Source: Obelidium mucronatum
Taxonomy: Eukaryota > Chytridiomycota > Chytridiomycetes > Chytridiales > Chytriomycetaceae
Direction: 5' to 3'
Assembly (NCBI GenBank): GCA_025765595.1
Contig: JAIVFH010000207.1
Location: 1 to 50,394, forward strand
DNA: 50,394 nucleotides
The position numbers were made by a program, and so were the translations under genes. The notes below the pieces were generated by a model. That model was not told the origin of the DNA and made no database searches. It saw only the letters and a program-made list of their open reading frames with translations. Every line of letters begins with the position of its first letter. Position 1 is the first letter of the stretch. Shown here one piece after another: positions 31,108 to 41,909 of this stretch.

Positions 31108-33859
31108 ATGAATCCAAAGCAGTGCCGCAACGTTCTGATCCACGGCTTCTGCAAATATGAAAACAGTGGCTGTGAGTTTTCTCATGGACGGGAAATGAGT
31201 GGCTTCGCGAACAGTGCGGTTCGTTTGGAGTATTTGTTGATCAATTCTGAGGAGTCTCTAGGCACTCCACCATCCGGGCTCAGTGGCCCCTCAAGCAGTC
31301 TTTCAAACATCTGCCAGTCCAGATTGGTGCGTCTTGTGTTGTGTGTTTGAAGATACTTGCTTTGTTCTGACACAGTGTCCAGGAAAAAGGGGAAGCTGCG
31401 ATTTGACTCCCCGGAATTTAAACCATCCAATATTATTTCTGCTCCGTCGTTTGCTCCTAGCGCTTTATCATGTTAGATCTGTCTCTGATATTGATGTTGC
31501 TTTTTTGGTTCTGACTTGAGTGTCTACTCCCCACAAACGAATCATAGCTCATGTTGGCTTCAATGCGTTTGAGTCATCTTTTGGGGCAGAGAAGTAAGAA
31601 AATTTCTGTGGCGGGCGTATGCTTATTGGCTGCTTTGTTCTAGTGTTGATCAAGCTTACCCTGGCTACACAAGTTCTCGAGCCAGTGTTGCCAGCGTGAA
31701 TAATTATGAAGATAATTTAATCGGTGGATTTGGTGCGATGGGTGTGTCAAATGCAGTTGAGGAATACTTGTTGGTCCTCTGGAAACCTTTGACTCACAAG
31801 TTTGTAGTTTCGGGCGACCCCTCAGTTGCAACAACAGCATCACCACCCTTTGCATCAGCAGCAACAGCAACAAATGCAACAACAACAAAAACAAATGCAA
31901 CAGCAGCAACTGCAACTGCAACAACAGAAGCAACAGCAGGATAGGTTGAGTGGTCTGGGAAGTGGAAGTGCCTTCTTCCAACAGTTAGAAAGCGATCCAT
32001 TCGCTTATCCGGATATACAACAAGGCTCTCCTCAACAGATTCAGAAAACTCCGTCCGCACCCTTGCAACCCGTTCGTGTTCTTGGCTGGTTTTTTTTATC
32101 TTCGGCGGTACTTATTCACACATTTGCTCGTAGCTTCAATATCACTTGTATTCTCCGGCCTTGCCACATGTGACGAATATTCCGCCTCATTGTAAACCAA
32201 TCCATTACTTTTTTATGGAAGACAAGTTGCGGGAACAACTTCAGCGGCAGTCAGAAGCTTCTCAGTCAACACTGGATCCAAATTGTACTTAACTTTCAAG
32301 AATTTGTTTATAGCAACTTATAATTTTCATAATAGCTCCCGAGGCGCAATCACTACCTTCGGAAGTGCATGTGTATCACAGTTTGTTTCCTTTAGATGAT
32401 AAGCAAGATAGACATTCGAAGGTGTTTGGCTTTCCTACATCTGTTTATAAAGCAATTTCTTCGGTTGATGGAAGACCTTACGTGCTTCGGAGAATTGAAG
32501 GTGATCATAATTTGTCTGCCTCTCTCTTTTAACTTTGGAGGTCAGGATTTCGTCTGTTATCCGAAACAGCAATGTCAAGCATTGAAGGCTGGCGAAGAAT
32601 TAATCATGCTAGCATTGTTTCAGTGCGTGAAGCATTTACGACGAAGTCATTTGGCGATAATTGTGAGTCTCAATACCCCCATCACCCATACAAACGTGTA
32701 CCCGCTCGCGTCTCTTACCTGCATTTGTCCTTTTTGATTCCGTGGTTTAAAAAATAGCTCTTGTGTTTGTGTATGACTATCACCCACTATCTACTACCCT
32801 GAGCGCCAAATACTTTGTCGTTTCGCCCTTACGACCGGGTGTCAAACTTGGTGTCCCGGAAAAGTCTCTTTGGAGCTACATTATCCAAATCAGTTCGGCA
32901 ATCAAAACACTCCATTCAGCAGGATTGGCAGCTCGCATTTTAGAGCCAAGCAAGATTTTGGTGACGGGGAAAAACCGAGTTCGATTAAATTGCTGTGGAA
33001 TCTTTGATATGATCAATTTCGATGGCGGAAAAAATACCCTGCAGTTCCAGGTTAGTCGGTTTCAAAGAGTTCTTGCCAGTAATGGTTCAAATTTCTTTGG
33101 AACACAGCAAGACGATTTAGTCAACTTTGGTCGATTGATTGTGTCTCTGGCCTGTGGATCCCTTGCCGCAGTCCATAATCTGCCGAAATCTTTGGAGTAC
33201 ATATCTCGACAATACTCCATTGATCTCAAGAATGTCATTTTGCTGCTATTAAGTAAAAGGAGTAATTACAAGAGTATTGATGAAGTCTTGACGATGATCA
33301 TGCCTCGTATATTGCAGGAAGCAAACAGCGCTAACAGGTTTGCAATTCATACATTGGGGATATAATTGAACAGTTTTACTTGATGATAGTTACAACGATA
33401 TTCTTGAATCTGAATTGATGAAAGAAACAGAAAATGGTCGTGTTGTTCGGTTGTTGGCAAAGTTGGGTTTCATCAATGAAAGGCCAGAGTAGGATTACCC
33501 CTTTAAGTGATTGAAAATTCGTTTTAACGTGTTGAGTTTTAGATTTGATATGGACCCAAGCTGGTCTGAGACGGGCGATCGATACTTATTGAAACTTTTC
33601 CGTGACTACGTGTTTCACCAAGTAGATGAATTAGGAAATCCAGTAGTGGATGTGGGTCATGTCTTGCAATGCTTGAATAAGGTTCATTTTTTCGTTGACT
33701 TGTACTTTTGTTGAGTTTTTTATTTATATTTAGTTGGATGCTGGTGTTGATGAACGCATCATGCTCATGAGTCGTGATGAACAATCATGTTTGATTGTGA
33801 GCTATAAGGAGCTTAAGCAATGTATTGAAACTTCATTTGGACTTTTGTCCCGTCAGTAA
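31108..33859 (+). CDS. PAN3: PAN2-PAN3 deadenylase subunit PAN3
   Basis: The first exon has a CCCH zinc finger, C-x8-C-x6-C-x3-H ([11 protein letters not shown]...CEFSH), close to the N-terminus. A Gln/His-rich low-complexity region follows (about 31820-31945). The pseudokinase begins at [16 protein letters not shown] and [15 protein letters not shown] and continues [39 protein letters not shown] and [16 protein letters not shown]. The C-terminal knob reads GLFINERPE-type sequence ([11 protein letters not shown]), [17 protein letters not shown] and ends LLSRQ. PAN3 dimers recruit the PAN2 nuclease to poly(A) tails through Pab1. At least eight introns are needed, and the exact exon before the Gln-rich stretch is unclear because three frames are open there. 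It converges with the hydrolase gene 59 bp away. Confidence 0.93.
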
Positions 33860-33918
33860 TAAATGTAGCAAATAAACAACCGAATGGTAGAATATTCTAT
33901 GTGAGTTGCTACAATAGT

Positions 33919-35799
33919 TTATTGGACCAATTTTCGTCCGGATGCAACTCCAACGGCTTTAGTGAAGGAGGTATATCGGCCTTTCTTTCGCCACAAATAA
34001 GCACAGGTCGCCATCACAATGAAAAAAAACCGACGAGCCATCAATGTTTCCACTGTTTTGCCCTCAAGAACACGACCATATCCAATGAACTGTTGCACAA
34101 AGGAAAGTATACCGAAGTATGCAGGTCTCACTTTTTGTGACAATTTAACAGTATTGTTTCCAATAATCTGTGATGCCGCAATTTTCACGGTGGGTTTGGA
34201 TGGTGCCGTGTGCGAGGGAGTTGATGGCATTGGTGCGTGTTTCTCATCCTCACGTTTCTGATGACGAAATATAGTTGCATGTTTTCCATGGTGAATATGA
34301 TTCTTTCGAGCCGGAATCTTTGCGGTAGCGAAAAGGTGCTTCTGATGCGGTGGAAGTGACTCATGTGCCTAGTTGACTTTTATGTTAAAACAACCACACA
34401 CACACAGACACACGCACAGAATACGCACATCTATTAATGCTTTCACAAATTCCATAACAGGCTTAGGAAACCATCTCTTGGGGAAGAATAGACCTTCAAA
34501 CCATCCAATGTGACCGCCTCGTTGCGTTGTTGCCAATATAATATAAGGATTACCCAGCACGTCTGCCAACGGAATAGATCCAGAAACAGCAATAGGATCA
34601 TTCACGTCAGACAAAAGCAAAGTTGGAATCGCAACATCGGGCAGGTACTGCGCCGAAGAACCCATTCTGTAGTATTCTGAAACAGTCCTGTAGCCAAACA
34701 CTCGCCGCGTCACAGCTTCATCAAACTCTGGCAAAAATTTGGCTTTCATAATTTGGGATGAGTCAATTGGCTCAATGTATTGTGGATGAGATGAATTCTT
34801 TTCGAAAGTGTTCCGGTGCCTGTGGTTTTGAGTAAGCAATAAATTAAAATGTGGACCAATTTCTCACTTTTTAAACACGCCAATCAAGCTACTCGTCATT
34901 ATCTTAGAATACACATTTTTTCCAAACCAAGTGGAATGCAGAAGCGTCAGCCCCAAATGTAAGTCATACGGATTAGCAATCGAAACACAACCAATCAATG
35001 GAGACTCTTCGCTATCTTCTCCAATCGCTTTCATCATGATGTTGGCTCCGAGACTGAATCCGATACCCACAAGAGGAGCCATTGGATATTTTTTGGCAAT
35101 GAATTGAGTCATGAGACGAATGTCCTCCGTGAAAGACCCCGAGTATAGCTGAGGAGTGGTTATTTCAACACCACCGCAACCGCGATAATTCAAAGCAGCA
35201 ACTTTATAACCAGATTTGAGAGCATACGGCACAAGATCACAAATATATGTCTCCCGTGACCCTCCAGCTAATCCATGCAAAATGATAAGGATCGGCTATA
35301 TGAAAAATAAATCTCGTTAAAATAGTCTGATTCTTGTGAGTAACTCAACTGTTGTTGCAGGCATGCTCTTGTGATCTTTGGGGGCCCAGTCAACAGCAAC
35401 CAGCCCACCATCAGGCATATCCATCAATTGTCGATCATAGTCAGCTCTCATTTCAGGAAACTTTGAAATCAACCCAGCGTAGATCGTTTGCATGTCACCA
35501 AAAGGAAGCCAAGGTGTAGGCCAGAAACGCCCCTTGGCCAGAGAGGGGCACTTATTGTAAAGCAGCGTAGCCAGCGGTATCCGAGAAGACCTTCCTTTCT
35601 TGTCTCTTGATGCAATCAGAACGGTATTGGGAGAGTGTATGATCTTGACAGGGGATGGGATGAGTACAACATAAAGCAGGATGACGATGGCGACTGCCCC
35701 AATGCAGATGAATTCAGTTTCGTTCTGAAAGACGAGGCTCCGTAAGAGAGGTAGCGTTTCTTCCAATGCCTGTTGGATGCGATCGATCTGGCTTTCCAT
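33919..35799 (-). CDS. Membrane-anchored alpha/beta hydrolase (EMB8/YheT, ABHD1/3-like)
   Basis: Four main exons run from 35799 to 33919. An N-terminal transmembrane helix (ICIGAVAIVILLYVVLI) is followed by the hydrolase fold: ILHGLAGGSRETYI (oxyanion region), NYRGCGG, the nucleophile elbow GIGFSLGAN, the acid in LLLSDVNDPI, and the His in QRGGHIGWFEG. An additional C-terminal exon carries a basic linker and a second possible membrane segment (RRFFFIVMATCAYLW). Relatives in yeast (Eht1/Eeb1/YMR210W) and animals act on lipid esters. The substrate here cannot be read from the sequence. The start codon is 17 bp from that of the divergent PIG-B gene. Confidence 0.9.
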
Positions 35800-35816
35800 T
35801 TTTGGTCGTAAATAAA
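35800..35816. promoter_or_regulatory. 17-bp divergent intergenic space, hydrolase / PIG-B
   Basis: Only 17 bases separate the two start codons. A longer in-frame PIG-B start at 35766 would even overlap the hydrolase. Promoter elements must therefore lie within the opposite coding sequences. Confidence 0.55.
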
Positions 35817-37752
35817 ATGGTTACAACAAAAGAGAAACATGCGATTCCTCGACCGTGGCTGACATTCATCATTATCCTGGGCTTCAGAATATACAACAGC
35901 CTTTTGATCAAAACGTTCTTCTCTCCAGACGAATATTGGCAATCGCTTGAGGTTGCCCATGAATACGTTTTTGGATATGGCTATTTGACATGGGAGTGGA
36001 CTTACCGAGTCAGAGGATTTACACATCCGATGCTATTTGCGGCAGTCTATAAAGTGCTTCAATTGTCAGGACTGGATGATACTGAGTGGATTGTGAGTTC
36101 GGAAGAAAGAGGCTCGAATCTCCTGTAACACCAGTATCAGATCATGGCCCCGAAGATCTTTCAAGCTTTCTTTGCAGCCATAGGGGATATTTATACCTAT
36201 AAACTAGCCTCAAAGTTGTTTGGAAAGGGACCAGCTAAATGGGCGGTAATCATAAATTGGAGCATCTTGGGCGACACTAAAATCAAATAACGAAGTTGGT
36301 GTCTTCCTTGATCTCATTCTTCAACTTCTTTTGCGCAGTAAGGTCCTTTTCAAACAGTATTGAAACTTCCTTGACCGCTGTTGCAATGTTCTACTGGCCT
36401 TGGACCACCAACAAATCCACCGTTTGGACAACAGAGCGAATTCAGTTAGTGGAATCCATCATGTTTTAATACCAGTTCTGGACTCATGAGAAAACAAACA
36501 CCAGAGAAATCACTGTTTCTTTGACATTTGCGGCTATTGCATGTATTCTAAGGCCCACCAATGCCGTGATTTGGATGTATCTTGGGTATTCTCTTCTCTC
36601 TCAAATTAGTTACCAAGATATAAAAATTGTTTTATTTCGAGTGATGGCTATTGGGTAAGGACTGGTTAATTTGCATCAAAGGATCTGAACGAGAATCCCA
36701 GCTTAACGGCCATTGGAACATCTGCTTTGATTGATCGCCAATTTTACAATGAATGGACGCTGGTTCCGTACACCTTTCTTAAGTTCAACCTGTCTCAGGG
36801 GATATCAACGTTCTACGGAGTCCATAATTGGCATTGGTATCTCTCCCAGGGAATCCCAATAGTCCTCTTTACGTTTATCCCGCTCACAGTCTACACACTC
36901 TACTACCAAACAACTCAAATCAATCGTTTGAATAATGTTCGTGACGTTATACTTTTCACGACGCTGTTGTATAGTTTGATTGCACACAAGGAGTTCCGGT
37001 TCATTATGCCGTTGCTCCCACTCGCCCTCTGTGCCGCCGGGAACACGATTTTTATCATTCAAGCTCATTCGAATACCACGGGCAGTGGGTTCTGGAAGCG
37101 GAATTTTTTCAGGATCACACTAGGGGCTCTTGTTTTGACAAATGCTATTGCAGCCTTTTATTTGGGATTAGTTCATCAAAGAGGGGTTGTAGATGTGATG
37201 GGATGGTTGAGAAAGAATAGTGGCGTGACTGGAACTGGAGGAGGACAAGGAGGAGGAGGCATCTTGTTCTTGATGCCGTGTCATTCGACGCCTTTCTATT
37301 CTCATTTGCACAGACACGATGTGGATATGAGGTTCATAACGTGTGAACCGCCTTTAGAGTGAGTTCAAGCCAGACTTGAATAGTGACCGACCCATTGTTG
37401 ATATTCTTATTTTTCCAGCCCAAAGATCGACAAGAAGACGTACCTTGATGAATCCGATATCTTCTACGCAAATCCGTCGGCATTTATCGACATGTACTTT
37501 TCAAAAGACAGCAACATCAGTTTATCAGGAAGAAAAACAAGAACGGATGCATTGTTGCCAGTTGCAGGGCAAGAAACGTACATGATTCAGCAATATGTTT
37601 GGCCAAGTCGGGTGGTTCTCTTTCAAGCGCTTCTGAAAAACATTGAGGGTGATTTGGTGCAGGAAGGATACAAAGAATGTGCTCGATTCTTCAACAGTCA
37701 CTTTCATGATGATTCGAGAAGGACAGGAGATGTTTTGGTTTATTGCAAGTGA
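35817..37752 (+). CDS. GPI10: GPI mannosyltransferase 3 (PIG-B/Gpi10)
   Basis: This multi-exon, multi-pass ER membrane enzyme of family GT22 adds the third mannose to the GPI anchor from dolichol-phosphate-mannose. The lumenal signature FFSPDEYWQSLEVAH is followed by GYGYLTWEWTYRVRGF, AAIGDIYTYKLASKLF, CAVRSFSNSIETSLTAVA, RPTNAVIWMYLGY, IDRQFYNEWTLVPYTFLKFN, GVHNWHWYLSQGIP and LIAHKEFRFIMPLLPL. The C-terminus contains ILFLMPCHSTPFYSHLHR and ends in CARFFNSHFHDDSRRTGDVLVY. Short introns (for example after GLDDTEWI and after AKWA) keep the frame. Motif order and length fit a full-length gene. SPF45 starts 27 bp after the stop. Confidence 0.92.
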
Positions 37753-37779
37753 CAGAAATAAAGTTTTGAAAAAAAAAAC

Positions 37780-39265
37780 ATGGCATCACGGTCAAAGCTC
37801 TACGATTTCGATACTGACACCGACAGTGCGGCCCAGACATCAGTCGCAACTAATGCGAATACAAATGCAACTGTAGCCGAGCTAAATTCAGCGGCAAAGG
37901 CGGTTGTTCCTGGTTTGAGCAGTGAAAGATTGAAGCAACTTCGAAAACTATTATACTGAAAGAAAACCGAAGCTGGATGGTCTCACTCCTCGCGTCTTCT
38001 CGCTCCAGTTCGCCGAAAACCTGCTGCTTCTGCAACTATACCAAAACCTGTGATCTCCGCAAAGAGGCCAACGCCAACAACAAGTTCAATGCCTGTAAAA
38101 CCACCATCACAACAACAGCAACAACAGTCCCAGCAACAGCATCAGCAAGTGCGGCCCATAATCAAGCATGATAAGTTGGATGACTACGGTGCGTCCTTTT
38201 TAATTTATCGGGGTGAGACTGATGAAGTAGACTTCCAGATCCAGCAAAACCGAACGAATTCGAAGTTGCCAAACGCGAAGCAAAACGACGTAGAAAAGAA
38301 GAGAAGAAAATGGCAAAGACTGTGGATCAAAGCAAGCCGCTACACGAGCTTGAGCCGCAACTTCAACACCAACAACACCAACAAGAAAAAGAACAACATC
38401 AACAACAACAAATTAATCCACCACAGCCTATAAACGCAAGTGAGTATACTATCATGCCAATACTTTTTCATGAAATACTAAACCACAAATCAAGATGTTG
38501 AAAATGACGAGGAGGAGGATGATGATGACGACGACGATGTTGACGGAATTCCCCTCAACACTGCCTTATTACAGCAACGCACATCTGCTCCTTCTGCGGT
38601 GCCTTTTCAAGTGGACGAATCGGGAGACGACGCATATCTCCGGCGAATGAACATGTCAACAACTACAGCAAAGCCATCACTATCAGCTGCCACAGTTTTA
38701 CTTCAATCTTCAGGAGACGATGCCTACCAAAGGCGTCAAAAAATGTCTATACCTGCTTCCAGTGGATATGAGCAAGCCAAACCTTCAAACACTCAAACTC
38801 GCGTTGTGTTATTGCTGAATATGGTGGGACCGGGCGAAGTTGATGAAGATTTGGAAGAGGAAACCGCTGGTGAATGCTCCAAGTTTGGGCCTGTCGAGCG
38901 GGTGCGAATTTTTGAAACTAAGGGCCCGATGGTTCGGGATGACGAAGCAGTGCGGATTTTTGTAAAGTTTACCAGCCGTGAGTCTGCGACAGAAGGTAAC
39001 AAATCCCCTCGAACGCATTCCAATGTGTTGGCTTGATATCGTTTTTTGTTTCTGCCTCTTCCTTCATTTTCTTGCTTTTTATTTCTGGACCGTTTTCTCT
39101 GCCAATCGATTTTTTCGTTTGCATCTGGACATGTATTAACTTGCATCTTAAAATACTATTACAACAGCCAAATCTAAAATGGACGGGAGGTTTTTTGGGG
39201 GAAGGAATATCAAAGCTGTTTTCTTTGATGAATCGCGCTTTGATTCGAATAATCTTGCATCGTAA
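37780..39265 (+). CDS. SPF45/RBM17-like splicing factor with a C-terminal UHM domain
   Basis: The N-terminus (SKLYDFDTDTD, then GWS...LLAPVRRKP across a short intron) and a central FEVAKREAKRRRKEEKK match the SPF45 layout. Gln-rich stretches at about 38105-38145 and 38360-38410 and an Asp/Glu run (38504-38540) separate the parts. Two repeats, ESGDDAYLRRMNMS and SSGDDAYQRRQKMS, precede the U2AF-homology RRM: TRVVLLLNMVGPGEVDED, DDEAVRIFVKF and, after an intron, MDGRFFGGRNIKAVFFDESRF with the RxF loop. SPF45 uses this domain to bind ULM peptides of SF3b155/U2AF during 3' splice-site selection. The G-patch found between these regions in animal and plant SPF45 is not visible. Confidence 0.85.
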
Positions 39266-39946
39266 AAACAGAAGGCCAAAAACTTAAAACTTCCACACAA
39301 ATAAATAAATGCGATTTTGTTTGTTTTATTAGGTTTAAAATATTTACTTATTTAGTGTCTTTTTATTGCGAAATTCAGAGCGAGTGTCCCACCAACGAGC
39401 GACCAACCGCCTTCACGCCCTTGAAAACGCCAAAAACCCCATCAAATCTATTCGCCGAGTTCAAACTTCAGCGGATACAGAACCTCTTTTTGGGTGAACT
39501 AGGTTCGTGGCGTGTGCTTTGGAGAAGGGTGTCTGTTTTTTGGGGCCCTCCCCCCCCATGTCGTCATTACCCGAGCATCCGATTTCGGCCCCTCCGCGTA
39601 TCGGATCTCGCTTGAATGCTCTTCGAATCATACATGAGAAAATCGGGCGGGGGAAAGCCATTCGGATGGAGAACTGGAAGCGAAATCCCAATAGCAGTCA
39701 AGTGCTGAAAGCAGTGCCTTTTTATGAATCCGAAACATGCTGCCGTGTTGTCATACGCATAACACACAGGCACTCTCTCTGCAGGAAAAAAATGGGACTC
39801 TCTCGGGGGGAAACGAGTGTTTTGTGGCACAGGGGAGAGAGAACTAAAACAACTCCTCCAACAAAAAAAACTTGCAGCGTCATAACATTTCCTCTCTGCT
39901 CCAAACTCGTGTCTGAATTTTATACTATCAAAAAAAAAAAGAATCA
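39266..39946. other. Intergenic region upstream of PP6, no supported gene
   Basis: This 681-bp stretch holds several overlapping open frames on both strands, none with a recognisable domain. It includes a C run near 39550, moderately GC-rich sequence at 39490-39690 and an A run at 39931-39940 just before the PP6 start. It may hold the PP6 5' leader and promoter or a non-coding transcript. Confidence 0.4.
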
Positions 39947-41492
39947 ATGCCTGGGGGTAAACAAAATCCAATTTTTTTTCTGATGATTTGAGTTGATTTT
40001 TCCTCCTGTTTTTTTTTCTTTTCTTTTCGCCTTCTTCTTTCAAAGGACCTGATGAGTGGCTGGAGACAGTCAAAAAGTGCGAATATCTACCGGAACCCGA
40101 TATCAAAAAGTTGTGTGAAATGGTGAGTTATAGGTTTTTTTGGTGGTATATCATTAATCACCGCCCTCTTCCTATGGGTTGCATTTTTAAAGGTTAAAGA
40201 GCTGTTGATTGAAGAATCAAATATTCAACCCGTGCATGCGCCTGTAATTGTATGTGGAGATATTCATGGCCAGTTTTATGATTTGATCGAACTGTTTCGA
40301 GTGGGAGGAGAAGTTCCAAATTTTAGTTATATTTTTATGGTTTGTTGTTTGTTTTTTTTTTATTTTGTATTTTTTTTTCGTTACTTTTTTTTTTGTTTTG
40401 TTCACCTAATACGCACACATCAGGGAGACTTTGTGGATCGTGGTTACTACAGTCTTGAAACATTTACATTATTATTGGCGCTGAAGGCAAGGTAAAAAAA
40501 GCGGGAAATCATTTGTTTACTTTTCATTTGAGAAAATTTTATTTCTTACTTTTTTTTTTTTTGGGTGTGTTATCAAGATATCCAGACAAAATTACCCTTC
40601 TTCGCGGAAATCACGAAAGTCGTCAAATTACTCAAGTCTATGGATTCTACGGTAAAAAGAGAAAGTGAGAAAATATGTGAAAATATTAATTTTTTTTTTG
40701 CCTCCCCCCCACCTCTCCAACATTTCAGATGAATGTCAAACGAAATATGGGAATGCCAACGTCTGGAAATATTGTTGTTCTGTGTTTGATTATCTGACAT
40801 TAGCCGCGGTTTGATCCTTTTTTTTTTTGGCTGGTGTGGCGGTCTTTTTTTTTCTCAAACCCCTCTCTCTCCTAGATAATTGATGGTCGAATTTTGTGTG
40901 TACATGGAGGTTTATCTCCTGATGTGAGAACGCTGGATCAGATTCGAACAATTCAGAGATGTCAAGAAGTTCCGCATGATGGTGCCTTTTGTGGTGAGTT
41001 GTGTGTTGCGTGTGTGTGTGTGTGTGGCAACATTTTTGTTTACAAAGTCATATCGCATTTTTTTTTTCAGATCTAATGTGGTCTGATCCTGATGATATTG
41101 AAACATGGGCCGTAAGTCCTCGAGGTGCAGGATGGCTGTTTGGCGCCAAAGTCACTACAGAGGTAAATTTTTTTTTTTCCTGCCAATGTGTGTTTTTTTT
41201 TAAAACATTCATTTGATTATTTACTCCAAAGTTCAACCATGTGAATAACCTTACATTGATTGCGCGTGCGCATCAACTGGTTCAAGAAGGATATAAATTC
41301 ATGTTCCCCGATGAAAATCTGGTTACAGTGTGGTCTGCGCCAAATTACTGCTATCGATGTGGAAATGTGGCTAGTATAATGAGAGTAGATGAAGGGCTTG
41401 GAGTAGATGAAACCAACTTCAAGATCTTCTCAGCTGTACCTGATAATGAACGGACCGTACCGCCAAGGCAAAATGCGCCCTACTTTTTGTAA
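39947..41492 (+). CDS. Serine/threonine phosphatase PP6 catalytic subunit (Sit4/Ppe1 type)
   Basis: Nine exons join in frame to 308 residues: a 10-nt first exon 39947-39956 (start codon), then 40046-40122, 40193-40339, 40424-40491, 40578-40651, 40729-40808, 40876-40993, 41071-41162 and 41232-41492. All PPP-family metal-site motifs are present: [32 protein letters not shown], and the [10 protein letters not shown] segment. The C-terminus [10 protein letters not shown] is the conserved PP2A-like methylation tail, and [15 protein letters not shown] is characteristic of PP6/Sit4. The enzyme works with SAPS-type subunits in cell-cycle and nutrient signalling. Introns are strikingly T-rich. The tiny first exon is inferred from phase and splice signals. 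Confidence 0.93.
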
Positions 41493-41909
41493 TTTTTTCA
41501 GACGAGGTTGGGGGCGGGGGGAGAGGTTGGGAAATTGCGTGGGGGTGGGAGGAGGTGGGAGGAGTCTGTCTGTGTGTGATTTGAAGTATGTGGTGGGGAA
41601 AGAAAGTCCCGTGGATAAGTTGCGGGCAGGCGGAATTGAGAGAGAGAGAGGGGAGGAAGACTTTTTGTTTTTTTTTTTGTTGTTTTGTTGTTTTTCTTCT
41701 TTCCTCGTTTGAACTGCTATTATAGTTTCTTGTTATACTTGCTGCGAAGAAATATCCATCATTCTTTAAATCGGTTTTATGAATGAATAGATGTGATTCA
41801 ATGTTCAATGGGTAGAATCAGGCAACGAAAAATATTATTTCCAGTCATCAATCAACACGGTCCAATCGTAAGAGACCTCAACCCTCAGAAAACGAAAAAA
41901 AAGGAATAC
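41493..41909. other. Convergent 3' region between PP6 and the mitochondrial repeat-protein gene
   Basis: This 417-bp stretch contains G-rich runs (41507-41570), a GAGA run near 41637-41650 and T runs. No gene is supported. Confidence 0.45.

Noticed and set aside
39355..39983. Open frames upstream of PP6 on both strands
   Set aside because: No domain, no consistent splice structure and mutually overlapping; not enough to call a gene.
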